Shown: one piece after another, positions 32,562 through 41,872 of the stretch
Position numbering within the stretch: the stretch's first letter is position 1
Layout: each line of letters begins with the position of its first letter
Assembly (NCBI GenBank): GCA_013178095.1
Contig: JABLXK010000001.1
Location: 242,783-306,782, forward strand
DNA: 64,000 nt
Direction: 5' to 3'
Origin: Anaerolineae bacterium
GTDB lineage: Bacteria; Chloroflexota; Anaerolineae; Anaerolineales; Anaerolineaceae
Made by a program: the position numbers and the translations under genes
Notes under the pieces: generated by a model
What the model was told of the DNA's origin: nothing
Seen by the model: only the letters and a program-made list of their open reading frames with translations
Database searches by the model: none

Positions 32562-35500
32562 ATGTATCGCGTTAAAAGATTGAGTTTATATTTTGTGAGT
32601 ACCGTGATGGTTCTCGCCTTTCTGGCGGTATTTCTGATCGCCGGGACGGTGTACGCTGAGGATGGCGCTCCGCCGGAGGAACCTGCACCGCCAGCGCAGG
32701 AAGCGGCCCCGGAAGCAGGCGCAGCCACCGAGACAGCCGTTGAGGCCGAAGTTCCCGCGGTTGAGGTGGAGGTAGAGCCTGCTTTAGCGGAAACCCCTGC
32801 CGAACCAGCAGGTGAAACGCCGCCTGTGGAAATCGCTGCTGAAGAAGATGTTGAGGCTGCGGCGGAAGTGATTGAACCAGGCGAAGCCGAAATACCTGTC
32901 GAGGAAAGCGGCGCGGTTTTAGAGGATTCTGCTGAAATCCTGGCGGAAAACGAGATTGTGCTGGTCAATGATGGTGGGGAAGCCATCGATTTAGCCAGCG
33001 AAGACAGCCTGGAAATTGTGTCCGGCGGCGATCCCTGGTGGATTGTGGCAGGGGTAAAGTATGCGTATGTGAAGAGTTCGGGCGTCTGCCCTTCGGATAC
33101 TATATTTGGCACGACCTGTTTTGTAAATGCCACCACACCGATCTCGGCTGCACTAACCTATATGGATCAAAATAACCTGATTCCAACCGACGGCATCCTG
33201 CATGTGGAACCGGACACTTATAATGAGACGAATATCTCGGTGGATGGCAGCATTGTCGCGGGCACTAGTTGGGGAAACCTGAGCCGTTTGAAAGGAATCA
33301 TCAGTGAAGGCAATTCCGGGAATACGTTCCTGACAGCGAACGTAACCGTCAGCAATACGGTATTGGGTTTCACGCTGAGCGGCTTTACCATCACCGGCGC
33401 GCTGGATATCCACGATAACCTGGGAATCCTGACGCTCAACGACCTGGTTGTGACCAATACCTCCGGTATAGGCATCCAGGTGAGCAATCACAACGGCGCG
33501 GTCAATGTGACCAAGGTGGAAGCCAGCCACAACAAGAACTATGGCATGACGGTGAATAACACCGCCGGCACGCTGGGCGTCACCATCACCAACAGCGAGT
33601 TCAGCCATAACAATGACTCCAACGCCAGTTATTACTGGGGCGGGTTGAGAGTCGAATCGAAGGGGATTATCACCTTGAATGGCGTAGCGGCATGCAACAA
33701 CGATGGCAATGGGGCTTTCCTGGACGCGGCCAAAGGCACAGTGGTCAAGAACAGCGCATTCAACGGCAATCTGGCGGTGCCCCTGATGGGCGGCGTGGGT
33801 TATGGATTGTATGTCAATAATACCTACACTACCAACAACATCAGCCTGGAAAACGTGCAAGCGGACAGCAATACCAATTATGGTATTTATTTCAAGTCAT
33901 CTGCCAATGTTACATTGAAAAATGTCAACGCTTGCCTGAACGGCGTCGGCTCGGGTAATCAGGGAGCGCTGATTGACAACCGCAGCGGGATTGGCACGGT
34001 CAGTATTACTAACGGCACTTTTAACCAAAATGGCGATGACGGTTTGCGCATCCTGTCCCATAAAAACGTAACCCTGAACGGTATTAGCACCCTGGAGAAC
34101 GACGGTGTAGGCACCTATATCGATAATTGCGATTTGAGCGGATCAACTTGCCTGGGAACGGGTTCGGTTTCAATCACCGGCAACCTGCCCAATTACTTCA
34201 ACGACAACGATGAATATGGCCTGCAAATCCTCTCCGGCGGCAATGTGCTCCTGTCCAACTTCCAGGCCGGCGCCAATAAATACAGCGGTATCCTCATTTC
34301 GAATAACTACACCGGCCGCAGTGGAACGGTAACGCTCAACGTCACCTATGTCCCGACCGTCGGAAGCTGGACCAATAGCGCTTCCAGCAACCTGCAGGGC
34401 GGCGTTCAGGTGGAATCGTTCGGAAACATTTCAATGGATAAATGCTTGTTTACCGACAATGGCTCTTACGGCGCGCGGCTGAGCAATTCGTCAGCCTTAG
34501 GAGCGAAGACCATTACGGTAAAGAATTCCAGCGCCTTTGCCAATGGAAGTTACGGTTTTTCCATCGAATCGACAGGCAACGTCACGATCAATAATTCGAA
34601 TGCCTATGAGCATCCCTCCGGCAGCGGCATGGTCATCAATAATACTTACGGCACCGGCAGCGTGACCATTTCGGGCGTTGGAACGGTGAAAAATGACTAT
34701 TCCGGGAATAACGCCTACGGCATTGAAATCCAGTCCGCGGGCACGGTGGCGCTTTCCAACGTGGATGCAACCGGCAATGCCTATGGAATTAGCATCTACA
34801 ATGATTTTGGGATTGGCAAAGCGGTAACCATCGCCAATGTGGATTGTTCTGAGTCTACCTCCGGCGAGGGGCTGCTGGTCAATTCGAAAGGCGCTATTAC
34901 TATCACAGATATTATGTCAAACAACAACCTGAACAGTGCTGGCGCATCTTTGAATAATAACGATGCGGCTACCCCCCAAACCGTTAAAATAACGCGCGGA
35001 CAATTCAGTGATAATGACTCCTCGCTCGGCCTGCAGATTTACTCGCTGGGAACAGTTACCTTGAGCAGCGTGCAGGCTGATGGGAACATCGGCAACGGCG
35101 CCTGGATCGATACCTGTATCTATAACGGCGGGTGGGATCGCTGCGATGGCAGCGGCGGGCTGACCATCACCGGCAGCGGCAACAGCTTCAGCGGAAACGA
35201 AGGATACGGACTCTATGTCCTGTCCAGAAACAGTGTCGCTTTAAGTAACGTGATTGTGGATGACAATAAATGGACGGGGGTGAGCATTACTCACACCTAC
35301 AGCAACAGCACCGGGACTATCACACTTTCCTCAACCAGCGGCACCATTAATTCCATTTCCGACAACGACTATTATGGCATGTACATTCTCTCCCATGGAG
35401 CGATATCACTGGCCAATTTCAACGCTAATAATAATCTTAATTATGGCGCTTTTATTTCCAATGATGGCAGCGCCACCCCCAAAGACGTTACCATTTCCAA

Positions 35501-37574
35501 TGCCAGGATTTATAACAACCAGAATACGGGCTTGTATCTATACTCAAAAGGGATCGTTACGCTCAGCGGCGTGGAAATAGTTGACAGCTCGAAGCACTAT
35601 TGGGAGATCAACGACGATAGTAAAGAGAAAGTTGTTGACCGATTGCCGCGGGAACAGGTATTTGACGAAATTTGGTGGTTTGAAGGGTCTGCCAGCCAGA
35701 ACATCACGATAGACTTGAAAAGCTCAGTGTTTGATGCATATCTGGAACTATACGATCAGGATTGGCATTTATTGGCTGCGGATAATGATAGTGGACCAAG
35801 CGGCAACGATGCCCAGATTACTTATACACTGCCTTCACTGCAAATCTATTACTTGTTGGTAAAAAGCAACGTGGAGGGGGAATATGGAAAATATGAACTG
35901 GCAATCGATGGCGGAACAACTACCTCTTCATATTATTATTACGGCGCCATGATCAATAACACCAGCGGCAGCGGCGACGTGCGGGTCAACAAGCACACCG
36001 CGCTGGGTTATGGATTGAATGTAAGAGAAAACAATTACGACGGCGTGTATATTTACTCCAACGGCAACATCACCCTGAACGGAGTCAACGCAGCCTATAA
36101 CGGTTATATCGGAATGGAAGTGTACAACAGCGGTGTGGAGAATAAATCCGTCAGCCTGACTAATTGCGTTTTCGACCAAAATGATGACCGCGGGGTGTAC
36201 ATTGAAAGCAAAGGAACCATTTCCTGGTCGGGCGGTAGCGCCAGCCGGAATGTAGGGGATTATGGCGCCACATTGTGGAATGCCAGCGCAGCAGCGGCTA
36301 AAACTTTCACCATTTCCAACGTCGTTTTCAACGACAACAAAACCAATGGCTTGGATGGGTACTCCCTGGGGAAGATCACCTTGACCAATGTGAGCGCGTC
36401 GCGAAATCTTACCAGCAGCGGCGTAACCCTTGATAATTGCCGGTACTCAGGTGGAGTTTGCCAGGGCAGTGGCGACGTGGTCATTTCCGGAATCTATGGC
36501 AATCTGGAATTCAACGAAAACAGTTATTACGGATTATATGTAGTTTCACGCGGGGCGATTTCGCTTACCAACGTCAATGCCAGTGGAAATAAAGTCGTGG
36601 ATGGCGTTTACCTGAACAATGATTACGATAATGCCACGGCTGGAGTTTCAATCAAGACTACTTCGCCATTAACCCCCAGCCAATTCAACGAAAACTGGCG
36701 CAGCGGCGTGCAGATCTTTACCAACGGCGCGGTGACTCTGGCTAACCTGAAAGCCGCCGATAATGTGACAAACAACGGGATTTACGTGGAGAACACCCAG
36801 ATTGCGCAACCGGTGAGCATCTCGCGAACCACGACAGGCGGCAATGGAAACCGGGGGCTTTCGGTTGTCTCCATCGGCGCGATCACGCTGGATTACGTTG
36901 AAGATACCGGCGGCAACACTGCCAGCGGCATCTACTTGTCCAATACCAGCGCAGCCACACCATTTCCGATTACGGTTAACCGTACGCGCTCCAACGGGAA
37001 CACCAACTCTTATGGCTTGTATATCAGTGCTCATGGATTAGTGACGTTGAACAATGTCTTCACCTCGGGCAATCGCTACGGCACCGAAATCACGAACACG
37101 ATCACTGGTTCGACTGCAGGCGTCAAGCTTCTCAGCACCTTTGGAGAAAATGTCTTTAACAATAATACTTACGATGGTTTGTTGATCAATTCCCAGGGCG
37201 ACATAACGCTCAGCAAAGTCACCGCGAACTGGAATGGCAACCAGGGCGTGGAAGTGCAAACCACCGGCAAGCTGACCGCTGCGACGGTGTATACCTATCG
37301 CAACAGCCGGGATGGCATGTTTGTTGTGGCGTATAACGGCGTGTCGATCAGCGGACTGCAATCCTACAACAATGGGATCGCGTCCAACTACGACGGGCTT
37401 TCCATCCAGGTCAGCTCCGGTTCTCCGGTCAGCATCCTGAACAGCTTCATCACTGGTAACTATGGCGACGGTATTTCGCTCACCGGAAACGCCGCTCCGG
37501 TTCTCACCGGCACCTGCTACTATGGCAATGACATCAACAATGCCGGCGGAGATATGAATCTGAGAATATATTAA
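32562..37574 (+). CDS. Giant secreted right-handed beta-helix protein with an embedded PPC-like domain
   Basis: A 1670-residue surface or secreted protein. Residues 1-29 are a signal peptide (hydrophobic VSTVMVLAFLAVFLIAG, cleavage near VYA|ED). Residues about 30-130 are a low-complexity Glu/Ala/Pro/Val segment, probably a stalk. From about 150 onward, dozens of turns of a parallel beta-helix repeat the theme NxGxxV.S.G.ITLxxVxAxxN, rich in Asn, Ser, Gly and Thr. Near residues 1020-1117 the helix is broken by a compact domain (FDAYLELYDQDWHLLAADND, YYLLVKS, GKYELAID) that fits a bacterial pre-peptidase C-terminal (PPC) domain. No LPXTG, PEP-CTERM or S-layer anchor is visible at the C-terminus. 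ATG 32562 has AGGAGG upstream. Polysaccharide binding/lyase or adhesin roles are typical of the fold, but catalytic residues cannot be named. Confidence 0.88.
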   Translation: MYRVKRLSLYFVSTVMVLAFLAVFLIAGTVYAEDGAPPEEPAPPAQEAAPEAGAATETAVEAEVPAVEVEVEPALAETPAEPAGETPPVEIAAEEDVEAAAEVIEPGEAEIPVEESGAVLEDSAEILAENEIVLVNDGGEAIDLASEDSLEIVSGGDPWWIVAGVKYAYVKSSGVCPSDTIFGTTCFVNATTPISAALTYMDQNNLIPTDGILHVEPDTYNETNISVDGSIVAGTSWGNLSRLKGIISEGNSGNTFLTANVTVSNTVLGFTLSGFTITGALDIHDNLGILTLNDLVVTNTSGIGIQVSNHNGAVNVTKVEASHNKNYGMTVNNTAGTLGVTITNSEFSHNNDSNASYYWGGLRVESKGIITLNGVAACNNDGNGAFLDAAKGTVVKNSAFNGNLAVPLMGGVGYGLYVNNTYTTNNISLENVQADSNTNYGIYFKSSANVTLKNVNACLNGVGSGNQGALIDNRSGIGTVSITNGTFNQNGDDGLRILSHKNVTLNGISTLENDGVGTYIDNCDLSGSTCLGTGSVSITGNLPNYFNDNDEYGLQILSGGNVLLSNFQAGANKYSGILISNNYTGRSGTVTLNVTYVPTVGSWTNSASSNLQGGVQVESFGNISMDKCLFTDNGSYGARLSNSSALGAKTITVKNSSAFANGSYGFSIESTGNVTINNSNAYEHPSGSGMVINNTYGTGSVTISGVGTVKNDYSGNNAYGIEIQSAGTVALSNVDATGNAYGISIYNDFGIGKAVTIANVDCSESTSGEGLLVNSKGAITITDIMSNNNLNSAGASLNNNDAATPQTVKITRGQFSDNDSSLGLQIYSLGTVTLSSVQADGNIGNGAWIDTCIYNGGWDRCDGSGGLTITGSGNSFSGNEGYGLYVLSRNSVALSNVIVDDNKWTGVSITHTYSNSTGTITLSSTSGTINSISDNDYYGMYILSHGAISLANFNANNNLNYGAFISNDGSATPKDVTISNARIYNNQNTGLYLYSKGIVTLSGVEIVDSSKHYWEINDDSKEKVVDRLPREQVFDEIWWFEGSASQNITIDLKSSVFDAYLELYDQDWHLLAADNDSGPSGNDAQITYTLPSLQIYYLLVKSNVEGEYGKYELAIDGGTTTSSYYYYGAMINNTSGSGDVRVNKHTALGYGLNVRENNYDGVYIYSNGNITLNGVNAAYNGYIGMEVYNSGVENKSVSLTNCVFDQNDDRGVYIESKGTISWSGGSASRNVGDYGATLWNASAAAAKTFTISNVVFNDNKTNGLDGYSLGKITLTNVSASRNLTSSGVTLDNCRYSGGVCQGSGDVVISGIYGNLEFNENSYYGLYVVSRGAISLTNVNASGNKVVDGVYLNNDYDNATAGVSIKTTSPLTPSQFNENWRSGVQIFTNGAVTLANLKAADNVTNNGIYVENTQIAQPVSISRTTTGGNGNRGLSVVSIGAITLDYVEDTGGNTASGIYLSNTSAATPFPITVNRTRSNGNTNSYGLYISAHGLVTLNNVFTSGNRYGTEITNTITGSTAGVKLLSTFGENVFNNNTYDGLLINSQGDITLSKVTANWNGNQGVEVQTTGKLTAATVYTYRNSRDGMFVVAYNGVSISGLQSYNNGIASNYDGLSIQVSSGSPVSILNSFITGNYGDGISLTGNAAPVLTGTCYYGNDINNAGGDMNLRIY

Positions 37575-37592
37575 AGAACGTTTGTCAAAGAG

Positions 37593-37624
37593 AAAGCAGG
37601 GCGCGCCAGCGCCCTGCTTTTTTT
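37593..37624 (+). terminator. Strong terminator after the beta-helix gene
   Basis: AAAGCAGGGCGC (37593-37604) pairs perfectly with GCGCCCTGCTTT (37609-37620), with a 4-base loop and a T-run; on the other strand it can also serve the convergent acetyltransferase gene. Confidence 0.9.
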
Positions 37625-37649
37625 ACGTATCGCTAATCCATGCGTGAAA

Positions 37650-38096
37650 TCAACATTTACCTTGATCTTTGCCCGAACAAAGGCTCTTGGACAAGATCAG
37701 GATATCCTCCCTCAACTCCCAGCCGGTATTTTGCCAGAATTTCAAGCCCTCCTGGTTATCAGCCAGCACGAAAATGTGGCATTTTTCAATCCCCTGCGCG
37801 CGCAGCGCGTCCAGGCTGGCTTGCGCCAGACGCTTGCCCAGGCCTTGTTTTTGATAGGCCGGATGCACAGCCAGATGGTAGAGATATCCGCGCCGGCCGT
37901 CGCTGCCGCCCAGAACCGTACCGACCAGTCTGCCGGCGTCTTCAGCGACCAGGCAGGTTTCCGGGTTTTTTGCCAGAAATGCGCATAACGCATCCTCTTT
38001 ATCCGCGCTGCTCAGGCCGATGCCCGGCAGGTTTTGCCAGAGCGCGTAAGCCGCGGCGTAATCCTTGATCGTCATCTTCCGGATCTGAACGTTCAT
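37650..38096 (-). CDS. GNAT family N-acetyltransferase
   Basis: A 148-residue GNAT protein of RimI-like size. VAEDAGRLVGTVLGGSDGRRGYLYHLAVHP holds strands 2-4 (RLVGTVLGG and YLYHLAVHP). QKQGLGKRLAQASLDAL is the acetyl-CoA pyrophosphate loop (Q/RxxGxG/A). The C-terminal FWQNTGWELREDIL is the usual last strand. It would acetylate a small amine or protein N-terminus; the substrate is not predictable. It is convergent with the beta-helix gene and shares its terminator. Confidence 0.85.
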   Translation of the reverse strand: MNVQIRKMTIKDYAAAYALWQNLPGIGLSSADKEDALCAFLAKNPETCLVAEDAGRLVGTVLGGSDGRRGYLYHLAVHPAYQKQGLGKRLAQASLDALRAQGIEKCHIFVLADNQEGLKFWQNTGWELREDILILSKSLCSGKDQGKC

Positions 38097-38167
38097 TGTT
38101 CCTCCAACAATAATGGCTAATCAATATTATCAAAGAAATTCGCTGTCAAGATCAAAAACATCCATGT

Positions 38168-38173
38168 TATAAT
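38168..38173 (+). promoter_or_regulatory. -10 element of the tRNA-Ser gene
   Basis: A perfect TATAAT lies 26 bases before the tRNA 5' end. A convincing -35 is not visible at standard spacing. Confidence 0.45.
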
Positions 38174-38199
38174 TTTCGCCGCTGGTTTTCAGTGATTTT

Positions 38200-38288
<89 letters not shown>

Positions 38289-38407
38289 TTTTATTTAAGG
38301 GGGTACATCCAGAGTTAGTCTTCATACATGTACAGGTATAATCAAAAAATTATCTTATGTGTTGAAACCGGTTATTTGGTCATCTAAAAATAAGGCTGAA
38401 GGAAGAG

Positions 38408-39637
38408 TTGGAAGATCTTTTTCAAATCGAAATTCAATCGCTGGTTTACGAGGGCAGCGGTTTTGCGCGCCTCCCGGACGGGCGGGCTGCCTTTATCCCG
38501 TTTGTCATGCCCGGCGAGTTGGTAACCGCGCGCTTGCGTGAGGAGAAAAAAGGTTTCGTGCTGGCCGACCTGGTCAGCGTGGACAAGCCGCACCTGCAGC
38601 GTACCGCCCCGCGCTGCGCGCACTTCGGCGCTTGCGGCGGCTGCCACTATCAGCACATTCCTTACGAGTTGCAGCTGGAATATAAAGAGAAAATATTCGT
38701 GGAACAATTACGGCGATTGGCGGGTATTGAAGATCCCCATGTAGAGAAAATCATCCCCTCTGCCGAAGAGTGGCATTACCGTAATTCCGTTCAATTTCAG
38801 GTTTCCGGGGAGGGTCAGCTCTGTTACGCCGACGCGCGGGAAAACGCGCTCTTCCCGGTGCGCGAATGCCACCTGCCCATGCCGGCTATCCAGAACCTAT
38901 GGCCGCAACTGCAGTTTGAGCCGTGCAGTTTTACCGGCAGGCTGGAATTGCGCCAGAATGACGACGGAGAAATACTGCTGGTTTTTGAGGGCGGGGAAGG
39001 CAGAGCCCCTGCGTTGGAAAGCGAAGCCGGCGTATCGATCGTTTCACTTTCCGGATCGGATGCAGTTGTATTGGAAGGCGAAGATCACCTGGTCATGCAG
39101 GCAGGCGGGAAACCGCTGCTGGTTTCAGCCGGGTCTTTTTTTCAAACTAATTTTCATGCGGCTGAAGCAATGCTGTCTGAAGTCTGCAAAATAGCGCAGG
39201 ATTGCAGCGCCCGGCGCCTGTTGGATGTCTATTGCGGGGTAGGGCTGTTTTCCGCCTTTTTGGCTGGCGAAGTGGAAGAATTGGCTGGCATCGAGGCTTC
39301 TCCCAACGCCTGCCGTGATTTTGCGGTGAATCTGGATGCGTTCGATAACGTCAGCTTGTACGAGGGTACGGCCGAACGCATCCTGCCTTTGCTGGATTTT
39401 AAGGCGGATACGGTGATCCTCGACCCGCCGCGCGCCGGGCTGCGGCCTGAAGCGCGCCGGGCATTAATTGAGCTGCATCCGCGAAACATGATTTATGTCT
39501 CCTGCAATCCGGCCACCCTGGCGCGCGATGCCCGGCAATTTGTTGAACAGGGCTATCGTTTGCAGCGCTCCATACTGGTGGATATGTTCCCGCAGACTTT
39601 TCACATCGAATCCATCAATTTATTTACTTTTCTATGA
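38408..39637 (+). CDS. rlmD: TrmA/RlmD-family 23S rRNA (uracil-5-)-methyltransferase
   Basis: A 409-residue SAM-dependent RNA methyltransferase. An N-terminal TRAM domain (residues 5-58, IEIQSLVYEGSGFARLPDGR opening) is followed by the Fe-S cysteines C70, C76 and C79 (CAHFGACGGC) and a later Cys in RECHLP. The Rossmann domain has LLDVYCGVGLFS, VILDPPRAGL and the catalytic-Cys motif YVSCNPATLARD. Family members make m5U in 23S rRNA (U1939 or U747) or tRNA U54; the exact position cannot be decided here. The start is TTG at 38408 with GGAAGA upstream. Confidence 0.88.
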   Translation: MEDLFQIEIQSLVYEGSGFARLPDGRAAFIPFVMPGELVTARLREEKKGFVLADLVSVDKPHLQRTAPRCAHFGACGGCHYQHIPYELQLEYKEKIFVEQLRRLAGIEDPHVEKIIPSAEEWHYRNSVQFQVSGEGQLCYADARENALFPVRECHLPMPAIQNLWPQLQFEPCSFTGRLELRQNDDGEILLVFEGGEGRAPALESEAGVSIVSLSGSDAVVLEGEDHLVMQAGGKPLLVSAGSFFQTNFHAAEAMLSEVCKIAQDCSARRLLDVYCGVGLFSAFLAGEVEELAGIEASPNACRDFAVNLDAFDNVSLYEGTAERILPLLDFKADTVILDPPRAGLRPEARRALIELHPRNMIYVSCNPATLARDARQFVEQGYRLQRSILVDMFPQTFHIESINLFTFL

Positions 39638-39781
39638 TAGGATATTGATTAACCAACCAGCCTAAAAAAAAGTTCATGGCGGTTAAGAGTTTTTGAACGT
39701 GCCGGTGGAAGTGAAATTCTCCGCACTTTAAAAGAATTATCAAACTGTAATCCTGAAAAATTATGAAAGAGGTTACGAACC

Positions 39782-40669
39782 ATGTCTGATTACGTGTTGA
39801 GTTGCTGTTCCACAGCGGATATGCCCGAAGAATATTTTAAGAACAGGGACATTCCTTACGTTTGTTTTCATTACAACATGGATGGCAAAGAATACCCGGA
39901 CGATTTGGGGAAAACCATGCCTTTCCAGGAATTCTACGAGCGGATTGCCAAAGGCGCGCTGCCGACCACTTCACAGGTGAACATCGGCCAATATCTCGAC
40001 TTTTTCGAACCGCTCTTGAAAGCCGGCAAGGATATCCTGCATATTTCTCTATCCTCCGGATTGTCGGGTTCGTATAATTCAGCTTGCGTGGCCAGGGAGA
40101 CCTTATTGCAGAAATATCCGGATCGCAAGATTTTCCTGGTGGATTCATTGGGCGCCTCATCCGGTTACGGTTTGCTGGTGGATGCGGCTGCCGGCATGCG
40201 CGATAAGGGGGTTTCCATCGAAGAGTTGCATGACTGGCTTGAGAAGAACAAGCTCACGATTCATCACTGGTTTTTTTCCACCGATCTCAGCCATTACAAA
40301 AGAGGCGGGCGTATTTCCGCGGCCTCGGCTACCATGGGTTCGCTGCTCAACATCTGCCCCCTGATGAACATGGACAATGCGGGCAAGCTCATCCCGCGCA
40401 CCAAAATCCGCGGTAAAAACAACGTGATCAAGGAAATTGTAAAGAAGATGGAAGAGCATGCCCAAAACGGCCTTGATTACAGCGGTAAGTGTTTCATTTC
40501 CAACTCTGCCTGCTTCGAGGACGCGCGCAAGGTGGCAGACCTGATCGAGGAGAAATTCAAGCATCTCGATGGCAAGGTCATGATCAACAGCATCGGGACT
40601 GTGATCGGTTCGCACACCGGTCCGGGAACCGTGGCGTTGTTCTTCTTTGGCGACCTGCGCACGAATTAA
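39782..40669 (+). CDS. DegV family fatty-acid-binding protein
   Basis: A 295-residue protein. SCCSTADMPEEYF, a YCRF-like region FHYNMDGKEYPDD, PTTSQVNIGQY (the TS motif that binds the carboxylate), SLSSGLSGSYNSA and FFSTDLSHYKRGGRIS are in the family order. DegV/FakB proteins hold a free fatty acid and present it to a FakA kinase, or have other lipid roles. No FakA is next to it. The ribosome site AGAGGT precedes ATG 39782. Confidence 0.88.
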   Translation: MSDYVLSCCSTADMPEEYFKNRDIPYVCFHYNMDGKEYPDDLGKTMPFQEFYERIAKGALPTTSQVNIGQYLDFFEPLLKAGKDILHISLSSGLSGSYNSACVARETLLQKYPDRKIFLVDSLGASSGYGLLVDAAAGMRDKGVSIEELHDWLEKNKLTIHHWFFSTDLSHYKRGGRISAASATMGSLLNICPLMNMDNAGKLIPRTKIRGKNNVIKEIVKKMEEHAQNGLDYSGKCFISNSACFEDARKVADLIEEKFKHLDGKVMINSIGTVIGSHTGPGTVALFFFGDLRTN

Positions 40670-40783
40670 ATCGCCAAAAAAGATTACCAATAGGTCGAAT
40701 TTTTCTTTGGTTATTCTGCTAATGAAGAGCTGAATGATTGGTTACCTCGATATTTTGTGAGTCTTTTTTGTAAAAATAGAATA

Positions 40784-41045
40784 ATGGGAAATAAAGTATC
40801 CTGGGAATTACGTACTTAAAAAGTATCCTGTGGATTTCTATCTTTTTGTGTCTGATGATCGCGGGACTAAATTATGGATACGCGATCGGCGCTGATTCCG
40901 AAAGCGACTGATTAATCAAGCGCTTTTGGCTTTTTATGGTCATTCCTTGCCCCAGCGTCCTTTTTACTTTATGGAGATGCTTTTCTTTGCAAAGCATCCG
41001 ATCGCTGAAATCCTCTTGTCATCGCTAAAGTTCAGACTTATTTCT
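40784..41045 (+). pseudogene. Decayed partial copy of the membrane ferredoxin gene at 42855
   Basis: The sequence from CTCGATATTTT at 40746 to about 40919 is clearly the same as 42816-42990, including the start region (AATAATGGGAAATA) and CCTGGGAATTACG. A one-base loss turns the 12th codon into TAA (MGNKVSWELRT then stop, against MGNRESWELRT in the intact gene). After a gap matching a missing stretch of about 500 bases, homology resumes at about 40926-41045 with 43486-43600 (for example GAAATCCTCTT.TC.TCGC.AAAGTT). So this is a truncated, internally deleted relict. The remaining 40670-40745 and 41046-41170 are A+T-rich with no gene seen. Confidence 0.75.
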
Positions 41046-41174
41046 TCCAGATATTCACATCGGGTGGTTTGTAATATTGCAAAGAATCCATACAAAGAAT
41101 CTTCAATTTATCGCAAGATTTAGTTCTGAATAAATAATTCAATATGTAATGTTAAAAAAAATAATTATCTTGTG

Positions 41175-41219
41175 TTGACAGAATTTTCTTTTAGGTTTAT
41201 AAATAAACCGACGGTCGGT
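41175..41219 (+). promoter_or_regulatory. Promoter and palindromic operator of the TetR-family gene
   Basis: TTGACA (41175-41180), a 17-base spacer and TATAAA (41198-41203) are followed at once by ACCGACGGTCGGT (41207-41219), a perfect palindrome around a central G. Its place over the transcription start, 19 bases before the tetR-type ATG, is that of an autorepression operator. Confidence 0.8.
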
Positions 41220-41237
41220 ATAAATAAGGAATTCAAG

Positions 41238-41858
41238 ATGGCAAGAACAAAAGCAAATTATCAAAAAAGAAGGAAGGAGATTCTAAAAGAAATCTGGAAA
41301 ATATTTATGAAATATGGTTACGAAAACACTACACTATCTTTAATCATTGAAGAGTTGAGCATATCGAAAGGGGCTTTTTATCATTATTTCCCGACCAAAG
41401 AAGCTTGCGCGGATGCTGCAGTAGATATGTATGCGAAAGAATATTGCCAAATCGTGTCGAATCAAATAAAGTCAGATAAACCGTCGAATGTAAATTTAAA
41501 AAACCTAATGATATTCTGTGCAAATCTATCAAAGGAAAATGAAAACGACCTGCAAGATATCAATACCCCTGCGAATAGAATTTTCCACCAAAAACTAATG
41601 GCCGCATTAGTAAAGGAATTCGCTCCTTTGTATGCAAAAGTGATATCCCAAGGAATTGAGGAAAAAAAATATAACACAAAATTTCCTCTCGAGATGGCTC
41701 AAATGATTCTCACATTATCTAATTTTTATTTTGATGCCGATGTATTTGGATGGGACTTAATTGAGATACCCAAAAAGCTGCTTGCTTTTGAAGAATTACT
41801 AACATTAACACTACAAGCTAAACCAGGAGAATTTTCGTTCCTTCAGGAATTATTATGA
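41238..41858 (+). CDS. TetR/AcrR family regulator
   Basis: A 206-residue regulator. Residues 12-60 form the TetR HTH (RRKEILKEIWKIFMKYGYENTTLSLI with recognition part SISKGAFYHYFPTKEACADAA), and the rest is an all-helical ligand domain. ATG 41238 with AAGGA upstream is preferred to an ATG at 41172 that would place the promoter -35 inside the coding sequence. Codon use is markedly A+T-rich compared with neighbours, which points to recent transfer. It should repress its own promoter and the coupled reductase gene, whose start lies 14 bases on. The ligand is unknown, perhaps the substrate of that reductase. Confidence 0.9.
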   Translation: MARTKANYQKRRKEILKEIWKIFMKYGYENTTLSLIIEELSISKGAFYHYFPTKEACADAAVDMYAKEYCQIVSNQIKSDKPSNVNLKNLMIFCANLSKENENDLQDINTPANRIFHQKLMAALVKEFAPLYAKVISQGIEEKKYNTKFPLEMAQMILTLSNFYFDADVFGWDLIEIPKKLLAFEELLTLTLQAKPGEFSFLQELL

Positions 41859-41872
41859 AAGAGGTAACTAGT

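Noticed and set aside
32562..37574. Repetitive DNA read as CRISPR or tandem repeat array
   Set aside because: The repetition is at protein level (beta-helix turns) with varying codons and spacing; no direct DNA repeat with unique spacers is present anywhere in the window.
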